The notes under the pieces were generated by a model. It did not search any database. It was not told the origin of the DNA and was given only the letters and a program-made list of their open reading frames with translations. Position numbers and translations under genes: made by a program. Shown here piece after piece: positions 27,101-39,968 of a DNA stretch of 64,000 nucleotides. Source of the stretch: Progne subis subis. Its lineage: Eukaryota > Chordata > Aves > Passeriformes > Hirundinidae. Position 1 is the first letter of the stretch; every line of letters starts with the position of its first letter. The stretch lies in the NCBI GenBank assembly GCA_022316685.1, contig JAKJHU010000136.1, positions 248,001 through 312,000 on the forward strand, read 5' to 3'.

Positions 27101-27683
27101 TAGCTTGCATACAAACAGGCACTTAAACTGTATATAGTTTGTTTTCTCTGTTCTCAGCCAGCCTTGGAAGCTGCAATCATTTAGTAGTGGCACTGTCTTT
27201 GTTTTCACCTAAGCACTGAGGGAGCACAATGAACTCTGCTGCAAAGGAAAAAGAAATGTTCAGGGGATGTTGATGGCTATCCTGCATCATACACAAGGCT
27301 CCACATCAAATTTCACCCTGTGTTCCCTTGCCTTTCTTGTTCATGTGCTCGATAAAAGCATAAATAAGGAAATGGATTTTGTTGGGGTTTTTTAAAGTTT
27401 TTGGGACACTCCTAAAAAGAAAAAAATGACAGCAAAAGAGATAGCAGGGATAAAACTGTAATCCAGCTCACTGCAAAAGCATGAAGTCAAACCGTTTCCC
27501 TCCATTTAACATATGTTCCTTCTACTTTTTCCAGTCCAGCAAAACAGCTTGTGGGGAAAAACATAAGACAAGCACCACAAAAGCTTCCACCTGGGAATAC
27601 GAAGCGAATGGCACATATTCACCGGTCCACGCATTAATGTTGCTTTCTTTTTCATTTTTTGTTATTTTGTTGAGTTTGGTGGG

Positions 27684-27703
27684 TTATATATATATATATA
27701 TTT
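27684..27703. repeat. (TA)n microsatellite
   Basis: About eight TA units flanked by GGGT and TTTC. Confidence 0.92.
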
Positions 27704-30700
27704 CTTTTTGTTCAGCACACAAATCAGCTGATCCAGAATCACACTTCATCCTGAGTGGCCAAACTGAATACAATTATTGCTAATGTCTCATAAATGCCAA
27801 TTAAACTCCAATTCCCTGTTAAACAGTTTCTTGGGAACTTTTCAGTACAAAAATATTTTCTTCACCCACAAATTAGTGTGGCTACAAACCAGAAGTTGGA
27901 AGGTCTACCTAAAAAAAACATTCCTGGTATTTCATCCTCTTTCATGGAAATTTTTCCCTCTAAAGTGAGATCTGGGGAGGAGAAAAAACCCTTCTGTCTT
28001 GCTGAGAGATTTGATCTCCAGGTGGAGCATAAATTAAAGCACTGGACATCTCCTTAAGCAAGCAACAAGAGTGCAATTCCCACTAAGAAGCAAAATTCCT
28101 CCTGTCCAACATACCAGGGGGAAGACAGCAGGACTGTACCCCTCTGTCTCCTCCACTGTCTGCTGTCCTAGGTCAATGCTTATTTTATCTGTGGCCTTGG
28201 AAAGCCAGGCTGGCCACTGTCACTGAGGGTTTGTGGTCTCCAGCTGGAGGTTGGCCTTTCCTGGTAGCAGCCATGCACCACCAGCCTCTTCCTGCTGCCC
28301 TTGGAGCAGCAGCAAGTCAAGCCAGACCCCTCAAGGCCTCCCACGCCTCTTCCCCCATCGTCCTTTCTCTCCCCAGCAGGAAATGAAGCTTTGGCCCAGC
28401 TTCAGATATTCATCCTTGAGGAGGCAAAATTCAAACCTGCCGCCCCCGAGGAGCCTTGGATCGCTCCGTGGGCGAACACAGCGAAGGACATTCACAGACA
28501 CAACGTGCTCTCTAACCAAAGTGGCCAGAGAGTGGGTGCCAGGTGGGGCACCAGCAATCCCAGGCTCTGCTCCAGGATCCCTGTCCAGAACGCAGCAAAA
28601 AGCAGCGTTCAAAGCCCAGATGACATGTCTGTCTTTACACCCAGATGCAAAGAAATGATGAAATTGTTACTTCCTTCTGGAAAAATGAGGCTGCGCCCTA
28701 ACTACAGCAGCACAATGACGGGCAGCTACAGCATGGCCTTGTGCCCATTGTCCTGCCAGTGGTCAGTGACAGCGTCTATTTTAATCGTGCACTTCTCCCA
28801 GGCAGTGGATTAATGACATTGCTAATTGGCAGATACAGACAAATAGAAAATGACCCTGTTTCGAACGGGTTTTGAACCCAATTCTTACACATCACAAGCC
28901 TTGGAGGTGGTGTGTCCCTATACTATTAAACTCCCTGTTCCTACGCTATCAAAAGCACTCAGCAAGGGTGAGAGTAATACAGTTCATTTTAAGAACCAGA
29001 ACGGCAAACCGATGAGTGTTTTGTAAGATGAAAATTAAAGGAGGAGGGGGAAGAACCCTTCTGTCTTGATGGATTTTGAAAGTTCAAGGTAAGGAATGCC
29101 AGAAGTTAGAAACAATGATCCCTGGCTCTTGTTCAGTCTAAGAGCACTCTGGTAGCAAAAAAGGTCCTTAAAGAGGGTGTTTACATCACTCCGGAAGAGT
29201 AGTGAGACTTCAATGCATGTTCAAACACACTTTCCTCCTGAAATAGTACAAGGTAGTCTTGGGTGAAAGAAAACTTAATCTTTGAGTTTCTTGTTGCTGA
29301 TAGAATTTGGGTCTTAGTTAACAACACTTTTCAAGTTCATTTCAGCTTAACTGTGAGCTATTAAATGTGTAAACAAGAGAGCACCAGCAAGTCTCCCCTT
29401 TTTAAAAAGGCACACACACAAGGGTGAGGATGCCAGCCAAGCAGTGGCAGAACAGCACACAGAATCGGCTCTGCTGTCACCTCACAGCCACAAAGTACTT
29501 AGCCACCAGGCTGACATTAAAAAGCAAATAGCTTTAGCAAATAGTGTTTAGTTCCTGAGAAATATGCAAGTCTCCCCTTCTCCCGAGGAGCAGGTATCAC
29601 TCCAAAGCTGTGATGTTGAGGAAAAAGCAGAGTGAGATCTGCTCATTTCACCGGCAGCACATCTGCTGCTCAGGACAAAAGAGGACATCTCTTCAATGGC
29701 ACCTGTGGGCAGTGTTGTCCTACCAACAATGAAATGGAAGATGTTTCAGTCGGGGGTTAGAAAGGTGTATTTCAAATGGAGCCAGCTTTGCTTTCACAGC
29801 AGATTGAAGCTTTCGGAAGGCTTAGAGAGAAGCGAAGCTGAATCTGGATGGAACAAATGAGGGTGAATGTCACCTGCAAAAGAGGGAAATTACCTAACTC
29901 TTTTCTTGACTCAAGTACCAAAATGTCCAGTCACAGGCCTTCCCAATGGTGAATGTCAAATTTGCTTATTGCAAGCTTTTGGCCACCAAGCCAGGGCATA
30001 TTGTAGATGGTGATACCATCTTGTCATAAGTGACCTCTGCAGGGTTCTGTTCATTCACAACAGTTAAATCAAACCAAACAACTCACAACTAATAAAAAAG
30101 AGAAAGGAATGTTTTAGAAACCCTGTGCCGAGTCCTTTTCTGCATGTCACAAATGGGATTCTTCAAGCCCACAAGGAGATGGTTAATGCGCCAGAAATTC
30201 AGTGAGAACTGATCGGCTTATTTAGGGATTCTTAGAAATTTTTAGTTTTCACATTGAAGAATCTCAGTTTAAGCCTGCTACCTCTGAAGTCAATTTAAAC
30301 TCTCACTAAATGCAACAGAAGACTTATTTCATATCTTCTGGAGGTGGTGTGTGCAGTAAGTGTAGACTAACAGGTCTGTTATACCCAAGTTTAGTTTAAA
30401 TTAGGATGCTGTTGCACAGCTAAGCCAAGCTCCAGTCAGGTTTTAGCTGACACAAACTGTGGTTGCCATCTCTCCTTCAATCCCCACCCCTTCCATCTTT
30501 AATACTGGCACCAGTGATGGTGGAACTGGGTGCTACACCAATCTGGTTGAAAACTGATCTTCCTGAGAAAAATCAACCCTTTTCAGCTGAGTCAGGCTCC
30601 TGACCAGGCATACTGTGCCACTACAACAACCAGCTTTGGCTGACGTGGAGCAGCACCCCAGATGTCACCACACACTTTCAGCAGCAATGGTTCTCAATCA

Positions 30701-31652
30701 CCAGGTGGCTTCTCCCAACCCAGCTCTCCAGGGCCAGACACAAGGAATGAAGACTGCAGCACTAAAACGCGTGAAACAACTTTTATGCTCAAATGGCCAT
30801 ATAAGCTTATGCAAATGTGAAGCTAAAAAGACCACAGTTACAGCTGGGGGCTCTGATTTAAGCAAACAGCATCCCAGCAAGAGCAGCATTAAGAGCTGGG
30901 ATCTCTTTCCTATCACAGGGCCCAATTTTGATGGTTTCAGTTGACACACATGCCAGAAACGTTTTGAGCCAGCAATCCTTCCAATCTCCCACAATGTCAC
31001 ATTCAGTGAGATTCCTGCTGAAGTCCAAAGGCTGGGACATTGAGTAAGGAGTTCCTTGGTGTCACTAAGCATGGTAGCACCTAACCCAGAATCTGCCTCA
31101 GATGCCCAGCCTTCAGGCACGACTGTTTGCTCACCACAAGTCACCTGTGCTGCATACCTCCATCTGGCAAGAGTATGAACTCCTAATTGAATATATATGA
31201 TTGCTCAGTGTCGCAAGATTCCTCTCCAGAAAGACCTCAGGCCAAATTTCACCCACAAACGCATCTACGCAAGCGGCACTTACACAAGCCAGAGTCGTGT
31301 ATTCATATCCCAGGGTAGGAAAAGTACTCCTGATGACCCAGCCTCCCGCTCCCTTTGTGCCTGTACTTACAAAGTAACATAATGCAACAAATATTGTGCT
31401 TAACATAACACAAGGTTTCTGCCAATTCCCTATAGGTGCGAGGAGGAGTTTGCCTTTCCTACTCCCCCTACCCTTTCGCAGAGCCAGAACCTGATCCCCA
31501 AGGCAGGATGAGTGAGCACAGCAGGACTCTGCTCCTAGATGCTGTCCCCTCTACAGATGCTCGAGCTAACTCACATGATAGTCTTGGAGTCAGGGATTTT
31601 TCGCTAAGGTCGAACTAGGAGAAATTGTTGGATGTATCTTTATCTGTTCTGG

Positions 31653-31653
<1 letters not shown>

Positions 31654-31712
<59 letters not shown>
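31654..31712. repeat. (TTA)n / (ATT)n trinucleotide microsatellite, about 20 units
   Basis: Uninterrupted TTA units for 59 bp. On the gene (minus) strand this is AAT repeated. The purity suggests recent expansion and probable length polymorphism. Confidence 0.98.
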
Positions 31713-33344
31713 TTGATGGGGTGAGAGCAGGATTTTTATTTTACCTCTCCTTTTTCTGTTGTGCAAGACACTGTTTTCTGGACAAACGTCATCTGGCAAA
31801 GTCTGCCTTTACACAAGACGTGCCCAGCCCTTGTGCTCCCCTGCTCTCTCCTCCTCCAGGCTGCAGCCATTGGGACTTTCTGCCTTTGTGTGAGTGATTT
31901 CCCACTTGTTTCTGAGGGGCAGGTGATGCTGGGGGCGGTGGTGCTCAGCAGGCGTTCTGCAGGGCCCCTTCCATCGCGAAGTTCCATGTCACAGTGGCTG
32001 TGCAGTGCAGGAGGCAGGTTCCGTGCTGTGGGTGGTCTCCCACGGCCTTTCCCTTGCCGACCTAAAGCGAGTCTCTTACTGTCTGCAACGTGTTCGTTAA
32101 ATACTGTCAGTCTCCTCTCCTACCACAGCTCTTTTTTACTTCAGTAGAGCTATTTCTGATGCGCACGGAAAAGCAGAGAGAGGAGGAAAAATAAAGGCTC
32201 GGTCCTGTAGTGAAACATGCTGTCTCTCAAAACATTAAAACATGAACACTTTTTTAAGACCAGTTCAGATTCTAATGAGGGAGCAGAAAAAAAAAAATCA
32301 CTCATTGAGGATTGACACAATATTCACCCCTAAGAGTATTTACTAAGAGGCTGCTGAGAGCTCTATATGGTACAAAAGCTAGAAGTTTGTAATGGAAAAT
32401 GCTGCTAACGAACTACAGCTATATATGGATCATCCCTTATAAACAAAAATAAAGTGATTGATAACATCCATCTGAAGAGACCAAAATCTTATTGCTCACT
32501 CATTGTTGTCTCTGCTCCTTAAAAAGTGCAGGACTTCCTAAAATGCTTTCCAGCATATGCAAAGGGTACTAATTTAAACAGTAATGATTATTTCATTTAT
32601 AAGGAAATGAAAGGAATCTTCCACTGGAGATCTGCACTATATTTGAAAAAACACCTGAAGAAATTGTTTGAAGACAGGAGAATCACTTCTCTGGGTCTGG
32701 ACTTCGCTTCATTTTCTGGCATTTTGATCACTAAAGACACCTTAAATCAGTGAAAGGCTTTCATTACCAAGTTACATGTCTTCATCCACAGCTTTCAGGA
32801 AAAGTTTTATTTATTTTTCATTATATAAACTCTAAATCATCTTAATGCAACCTGACCTAGCCATGTCCTCCTCCTCTAAATAAGGCACCTCCCAAACTCA
32901 TCAACCCATAGAAAATTATAGGATAAGCACCTGCCACAAAAATATTTTCTGTCTTTGTCACTATATTGTAAAAAAGCAGACGAACAACAAAAGCTGTTTC
33001 ATTTATTTGTTTGAGCCAAAGCCTCGTCTGCACCCTGGAAGGCAGGTGGCTGCTACAAAGCAGTGGGCAGGTCCCCAGGTCCACGTGCAGCTCTGGATCT
33101 TTGCAAACGCCCGAGCGCAGGGACTTCTCCCCGCACACCTCACGGTCACTGCTGGGCTGGGCTCCTGCGTGACTAAAAGAAATAAAAGGGAAAGCAGCTT
33201 TGCCTAACCACAGCATGGCTACACAGTGTTGGAGGAGAACACTTAAAAGCCAGTGTCTTTGTAAAGGCTGACTTCTGCCAGCATGGTGGTACTTTGAGAC
33301 ATGGATTTTTACCTGAGGCAGCTAAAAAAAAAATTGTATGTCCT

Positions 33345-33370
33345 TTTATTTATTTATTTATTTATTTTAA
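33345..33370. repeat. (TTTA)n tetranucleotide repeat
   Basis: About five TTTA units running into TTTTAATTAATT. Confidence 0.9.
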
Positions 33371-35949
33371 TTAATTGAGATGGCAAATGAGGACAAGGAT
33401 TTAGGGATCCGGAAATACCTGCTCACAGTTCAGAGACCCCAGCAATACTGACTGCAGTCCATTAAGGCAGAACTTAAGAGCACAAAAATGCACCCACATC
33501 TCAAGAAGCACATTGAAAGGGCTACTCCAGGAGCCAATTATGGTATATTACAAGGATCGCAGCATCTGGTTTAGTCCCTTAACTTTTCCAAATGTAAAGG
33601 ACAGTAGAGTTTATAGTTATTTTCCATCTAAATAAGTCACTTCAAGAATCCAAATCTGTTTAAACTCAAACTTTAATATAGTAAAAATGGGGGAGGGTAT
33701 CTCTGCTGTCTCCTTCCCACAACTTAAAACACACCAGCTATTAAAGCAGCAAGACATTTAAATGACTATTCATTCTGATTTTTTTTTAAGCAGTGCTAGG
33801 CTTTCACCTGTATCATTATTATGTAGGCAGTGACAGATGGCAATGGAAAAATATAAAATAACTCTTAGTGTATTAACTTTTTTCAGTACCGTATGTGTCA
33901 GATTCTTTAGCATAAATAAATGGCATTACACAGTCTCATTAAATCTATACATCTGTGTAGTAACTTGCAATTTATGGATATTTTCTGACACAATGTTCAA
34001 ACCAACAGGTTTAGCTCACATGTTTCTTTTCTCACCATGCCATCTCCAAGTCACCAGAAAAGCAAACAAAAGCAAAACCCTACACTCAATATTCCTGAAG
34101 AATTCTATGAGAAGATTTGCTATTCATCATCTACACATATTTAAGGGAATGAGAAGAGAAGAGGGTGGTGAGATCATTGAAGAAAGGGACCAGAGAGGGC
34201 TGGCAAGTACAACACATAATTAGGCACCTAAAACTTACATCTTTAACGAGCAAGGAATGACTCCCCAAGTTAGATTAAAACAATAACAATCAGGACACAA
34301 ACAGGCACATTTTCTCCTCTTGCCCACTGAAGTACAAAAAGCCCCAGAACATTTTCACCAGAGCACCCAGGAGCCCTGAGCAGATCCCCCATGGATTGCT
34401 GTGCCCAGACAGAGCAGGGACTGCAGGATTGAACCCTGAGCTGGAACAGCTCGGGCTGCTGAGGAGCTCAGGCCATCACCAACAACACAGAAAGGTGCTG
34501 TGAGTGGCTTTGAGCAGCACTCACCATTATCCAGAGGAATCAGGAAGTCAGAGACATAAGAGCTGCATACACTGAAGCAATCTGATACTTCCTTAAGCCT
34601 TTCCCAAACGTGTCCCATAAACTCAGCTGCTCCATGGGAACCACGTGTCCACTCACCCCGCAGAGCCACGCACACAAACTCTGGGGGATGGTGGAACAAG
34701 CTGTTGCTTCTGCAGCTTGGGTTACAGGGGGACAGCAGGGAAATTGCACCTCCCGGGACACAGGGCCCTGAGGAAGGCGGGATGGCAGGAGAGGGCTGGC
34801 TTGTACACGCCAACCCACTCCTGGGAGCACTGCCAGGCCCACCTCCATTCATCCTTGAACAGGAGCGGGGCAGCCGTGCGGACCTCACAGCTGTCCTAGC
34901 CCCAGTTAAAGAGAATCTTTGTGGGCAGTAAGTTGTGTTTGGGAGCCCTCCCTTTAACTCAAGAGTCTGCTGGTCCAGGCTGGTGGAACAGGATGCAGCA
35001 CCACTTGCTGTAACCCAACATTTCTTAAAGATGTCAACAAAAGATAAAAATCTGTATACGCAGCCACAGTCCCAGAACGAGGAGCCCAGCAGCCCCACAA
35101 CCCCAGTCCCCACGGCTGTGTTTCAATAGGTACCTCCCCTTTCAACTCCTCTGGCAGTGCCTCTGGAGATGTTCTCCCAAGGATCTGGGGAGCCGTTCAT
35201 TGAGTATCAATGAACACTCCTGCCTGAACACCAAGTCACACCTTAGACAAACTCAAACCCAGGTGACACATTACCACTGGAAAGATGAAATCTGGCATTA
35301 GCAGCAACTCCTGCACGTCACACCCTTTTGTCTGCTTGGGTAAAGGATCTGTTGGGAGCTATTTATGGACTGGCTCTTTTCCTCTAGGAGGAGCTGGTAT
35401 TTCTGCCTAAAATTAAGATGGCTTGACACTTCCTACGATGAGGCCCTGTTTTTTACTTGCTTATCACTTTGCCAAAAACAAGTTAGGCTGAAATGTATAG
35501 ACAATATTTTAATTTTGTGTGTGTGAAACTGCAAATCAAAACAGTTGAACTGGCTCTGACAAAGAGGCCAGAGAAACCGCTACCCCTGGTTCTTAGTGTT
35601 CAGGTCAGGTGATCCACAATCAGCCAAAATAACAAAGCCTGCTTTCCTATGGGTTTGTACCCACAGCCTCTTCCAAGCCCTTTTTCCTTGCAGGAAGAGC
35701 AATTTGGGTACCTGCTGCCAAACAGAATGAGTAACTTTTAAGTTCCACTTGCCTTTCCCCTCACTAATGAGGATCAGCAATCCCAAGAGACCCCCCAACC
35801 ATGCAATTTCATCTCATGGGTACACTTCTACTGCGTCAGTTCAAGGGAAGTCAGACCCAGACACAAAACATCACTGACCTGACTTACTTTGGTCTTGAGG
35901 ACAGGTCATGTGCATTTAAAAATCATTACTCGCTGCAATGAAAATAAGG

Positions 35950-35966
35950 AAAAAAAAAAAAAAAAA
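35950..35966. repeat. Poly-A run in a purine-only stretch
   Basis: Seventeen A, then GAAGAAAAAGGGAAAGAAA, so about 50 bp of purines on the plus strand. Confidence 0.93.
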
Positions 35967-36140
35967 GAAGAAAAAGGGAAAGAAATTGGCATCCTAAGAG
36001 GCTCACTAAAGCTCTTTAAAGTGCATAATTCCATCATCATACTGTACATAGCACACGATCTCTGAGGGGTAATTATCCATGGACTGGAAGCCAGTGTGAA
36101 TATACACACAGTCAATATGATGTGCTTGCTGCTGCTTCTC

Positions 36141-36187
36141 TTTTTTTTTCCTTCCTTTTTTTTTTTTTTTTTTTTTCTTTTTTTTTA
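36141..36187. repeat. Pyrimidine tract with poly-T runs
   Basis: T-rich tract interrupted by CC, CC and single C, including 21 consecutive T at 36156-36176. Confidence 0.95.
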
Positions 36188-39090
36188 AATCAATTTTAAT
36201 TGTTGTGGATCTATTTCTGCTAATAAAAGAGAGTGAACTGATTCTGGTCGGATAGATTTCTGGATACGGAAAATGAGTGAGCAAAACATGTGAGAGTACT
36301 TACTGTATTACCAGAAATATTTATAAATGGCTCTTCCCTCCCTCAGCTGGCAGAATATCAAAGCACTGAGGAAGCAGCATGGATGGCTTCTGAAGGGATG
36401 GAGAAAGCAAAGGTCCACTCCTCCATCACCAGCCCAGGAAAACAATGCCACAGAGCTTCAGCAGAAGCCCAGGCTGGAACTGCTCTAACAGCAACATCTC
36501 CCCTCCTGTTAAGGGGCGAGTGCTCCTGTGAGTGCAAACTGTACCAGAAAGGACCACAAATGAGTCCCTACAGGGAATATATAATGTGTCCACTGGGTTG
36601 GAACATACACTAACTGAAGACCCAAGGTTTTTTGTAACTGAGATGTGATTCCCAGGAATGTCAGTCATTTCAGCTGAGGACAATCATCTTCTCTGAAGGC
36701 TTGATGCCTCCACATACACCAAGCTCAACCCAGACTCTTTGGGTTTGACAGTACTGAAATGTTTCCTGTAAAACACGGCACAATCACAATGCAGCTGCAT
36801 TTTTATCAGCAAAATAAAACCGTGGAGACAAGCACATTTACGAGGAGCACCTACAAAATCACACCTACCTTTGCATGAGAACCTGGCTGAGCCAGGAAGG
36901 ACTCTGTCCCCCAGAGCTCCTGCAAAAGGGGTTCCTGCAGAGCTACACACTACGCACACAGCAGTACCAGGATGCAGATTCCTTGCAGGGATATGTGCCT
37001 TTGTGTAACTCCCACCTGCACACAGAGCAAGTTTCTAGAACTGGATTAACACACTCTGAACTTTGTCTCATGTCACGATTTGTTTCCATGTATCCACAGG
37101 TTATCCTGAGGGAGATAAGGACCCTGTTGGCTGCCGTGCTCCAGGCTGTCCCCAGCCTGCTCTCCATTCCCAGCACCATGAGGTGCACCAATTCCCAAGT
37201 TAGCCTGTGCATGTGAAAATGCCTGGGGTCCTGATTCAGTGCAATACTTAAGCAATCACTGATCTTTAATGTTAAAGTCAACAGGACCTCAGTACATCCA
37301 TAGGTAATTACATGAATTCATCACTGGGCCGAGCAAGCATGTTCCAGCTCACAAAAGCAACGAAAGGACAACATGCAGGAAGAACGAAAAGCCTTCAGGA
37401 AAGGATTAGCAGTGTCACAAGTTAAACATCTCCTCCCTGATGACATACAGGATTGGGTCAACTGTGCAGGCAAGCGAGAATGCTGTAGCATGAAGTCATA
37501 AATGGTACAGACCGCTCACACTGCTGCCTGTAGTAGATCTGCAGGTAAGAGATACAGAATACTAATGTACAATAAGCAATACTTTAACAGCTCTACTCTG
37601 TAGAGAAGGAAGGGATTTTTCAGCATTTAACTGCACATCATTGCTATTCCAGATCTCCTATTCGGCTGTTTAAACCTACCTAGCAGATTTAAGTGTAAGA
37701 AATAACAATAAACCTCTCTGTAATCAACACTGAAACCCTGCAACTCTTGCTTTACGGTTCTAAAAACCATAACCTAGGAGGGCTATAACCTAATAGAGAT
37801 ACGCTGTCATTAACTGGCTACTGAATTACAACAAATAATGTGGAATGACCTGAGCAGCAACTCCACCCTACTATTTTAAAAATAGATTGTTACCTATTTG
37901 GTGACAATATGAACACATCTCAGTTGTATAGTACTAAGCAACCTAGCACTAGTTACGATCAATCTTGGGCTTTAAAAAAAAACAAGGCGTTATTTAAAAA
38001 TCATCTTAATCCACACTAAATTTACAAGTTCTTCAGATGATTATGTCTTCTCATAAGTAGAGGAAATATCAAGAATTTACAGTACGTCATTTGAGTTCCC
38101 TCATTTACAGCAGGCAGAAAGTAGTTCAGCACCTGCTGAAATAATTGCCAAGCAAGGAAAAGATAAAGATATAAAGCAAATTTATTTGCTGTCTAGCAGA
38201 CTTTACATTCAATTTTCCCTTGTCATATTCCCATCAAGTGTATGTACCTGCACAATTCTAGTTGTGAAGGCTACAGTCACAGTCGTGTGAGATTCAACCA
38301 CCCCTGTGCCAAATTTGATCTGAGGGGTTCAGGAAGGCAGTGTGAGTACTCCCAGGAGGGACGTATAATTTTATATATCACATGCCATGCTTCATTTATC
38401 TGCCTGCATGTGTACAGTGAGTTCACTGACTTCTTTTAAAGTTCTGGAACATTCACAACCACTTTTACTCCTGCGCATATGCTAAGGACTCTTTGCAGAA
38501 AGTGACTTGCTCACATAACAATGCCTTGTTACTACTCTGTTGCCAGGTTTCTGGCCCGGGGCTTTGGGATCAGCAGCTTCCTTAAAGATACCATCAACAG
38601 GGGATTCTCACTCTAGGGTAAGAATAAAGCATCTACACCATGAGGCAGAGCCTGAGATGTTTAAAACGTAGAGGTTTATTTAAGGCAGCTTCACCCTGCA
38701 CACACGGAGGTGGAATATTCCAGTCTCCAAATTTCAGTCCTGGTAGGAGACATAAGGAAAAGAGTTTTCGCAGTGACTACCAAACACAAAGAAATAATCA
38801 TATGGGTCAAACAACTAGAAATGTTTCATTTGCTCTGAAAATCATTTGAGTTGACTCTAGACATTTGTTTGGGCAAAAAAGAAAATAAAACCTTTCTGAA
38901 GTTGTGTCATCACCCCCTTTCAAGTGCTGGCCCTTTCGAGCTGAAATACACAATTTTGAAACAAATATGGAAATGTTTTCTACTTTCAAACATCAAAAGC
39001 CATTTTAGTGTTACCGAAGCATTTTCTCTCCCATCATTTTCATCTAACTTGACTCAAATTTCATTCTGGTTTCTGCTTACAAGCTGCCTT

Positions 39091-39140
39091 TTCCAACAAA
39101 TTTATTGTTTGTCTCTTCCAACAAATTTATTATTTGTCAT
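39091..39140. repeat. Two-copy tandem repeat, 25-bp unit
   Basis: TTCCAACAAATTTATTGTTT plus GTCTC is followed directly by TTCCAACAAATTTATTATTT plus GTCAT. The units differ at three or so positions, and a third start (TTCCA) follows at 39141. Confidence 0.9.
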
Positions 39141-39288
39141 TTCCACCTAGTGGCTTCCCCAACAAGCTCATTCCTAGCAGGCTGTAAGGATGCAAACAAG
39201 TCTCAAGTCAGTCTTCCGAATCCGGAGCTAAGGAAGCACTGAACTAATTTAAATTAAAGAATTTCTGAAATGGGCATTGTTTAAATAA

Positions 39289-39319
39289 TTTTTTTTTTAA
39301 TTAAAAAAAAAAAAAAAAA
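39289..39319. repeat. Perfect T10-AATT-A10 palindrome inside a longer A run
   Basis: Ten T (39289-39298), AATT, then 17 A (39303-39319). The inner 24 bp (39289-39312) are a perfect palindrome capable of cruciform or hairpin formation. Confidence 0.95.
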
Positions 39320-39879
39320 GTAAACATTTGAAATGTCTGTATGTCCTTAACTATAGCATGACAATTACATAATACTTTGGAGAGTGATACAGCTAAGCCT
39401 CCCATCCCGTTCTTCAGCGAGGTGACAGGACAAAGCAGCTCTGCAGCCCCTACACCTCCATGGTCCTGGGGCTGCACCCTCTGCTGTGCCCGGAAACAAA
39501 GCATCTGGAAATGACCCTGGGGTGGGAAGGGGGCAGCGATGGAATGACAAGGCTGGGAGCAAACAGAAAGGCTGTGTGTGTCTGTGAGCAGCGCTGTTCC
39601 CAAGCACAGCGCTCAGGCTCTGAAAGGCCCCAGCCTCCCTCTCCTACTGCCCTTCCTGCTACAACCCTGGGTTCGCTCGAGCTCTACTCCCAGACAGGTG
39701 AGACCAGGGAAGTCAGCACGAGGCTCCTAAAGATACTCCAGTGCCTTGCTGAATTTATAAATCCCTTCACTTCTCTGGGCTCTAAACTTTCACTCAAGAT
39801 CAGTTAAGACACTTTCATAAATCTTACTTGGCATCTAGTTGCATCCTTAGGTGCCTAAACACATGTTTAAACAGGAATC

Positions 39880-39968
39880 TGAATCTCTTTGCAACTCAGT
39901 TCATCTACAAAATAGAGATTGTAATTCTTTATCTTATGGGGGTTCGGAGACAATAAATTGATTAACGT
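39880..39968 (+). repeat. MIR/L2-like ancient repeat fragment
   Basis: AATCTCTTTGCAACTCAGTT, CATCTACAAAATAGAGATTG and then a GGGGTTCGGAGACAATAAA- and TTGATTAACGTT-like tail follow the order of a plus-strand MIR/L2-type element (cagtttc-catctgtaaaat-gggat, then ggttgtgaggattaaatgagttaa). Diverged, so family assignment is uncertain. Confidence 0.45.

Noticed and set aside
28301..28813. 170-codon plus-strand open frame
   Set aside because: No recognisable domain, no splice or expression evidence, and the GC-richer stretch makes long chance frames likely. It overlaps competing frames on both strands.
28868..28892. tRNA T-arm-like GGGTTTTGAACCC palindrome
   Set aside because: No A box or other tRNA arms nearby on either strand; the motif alone is too short.
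31590..31897. Poly-Asn and poly-Tyr open frames
   Set aside because: They are translations of the ATT microsatellite.
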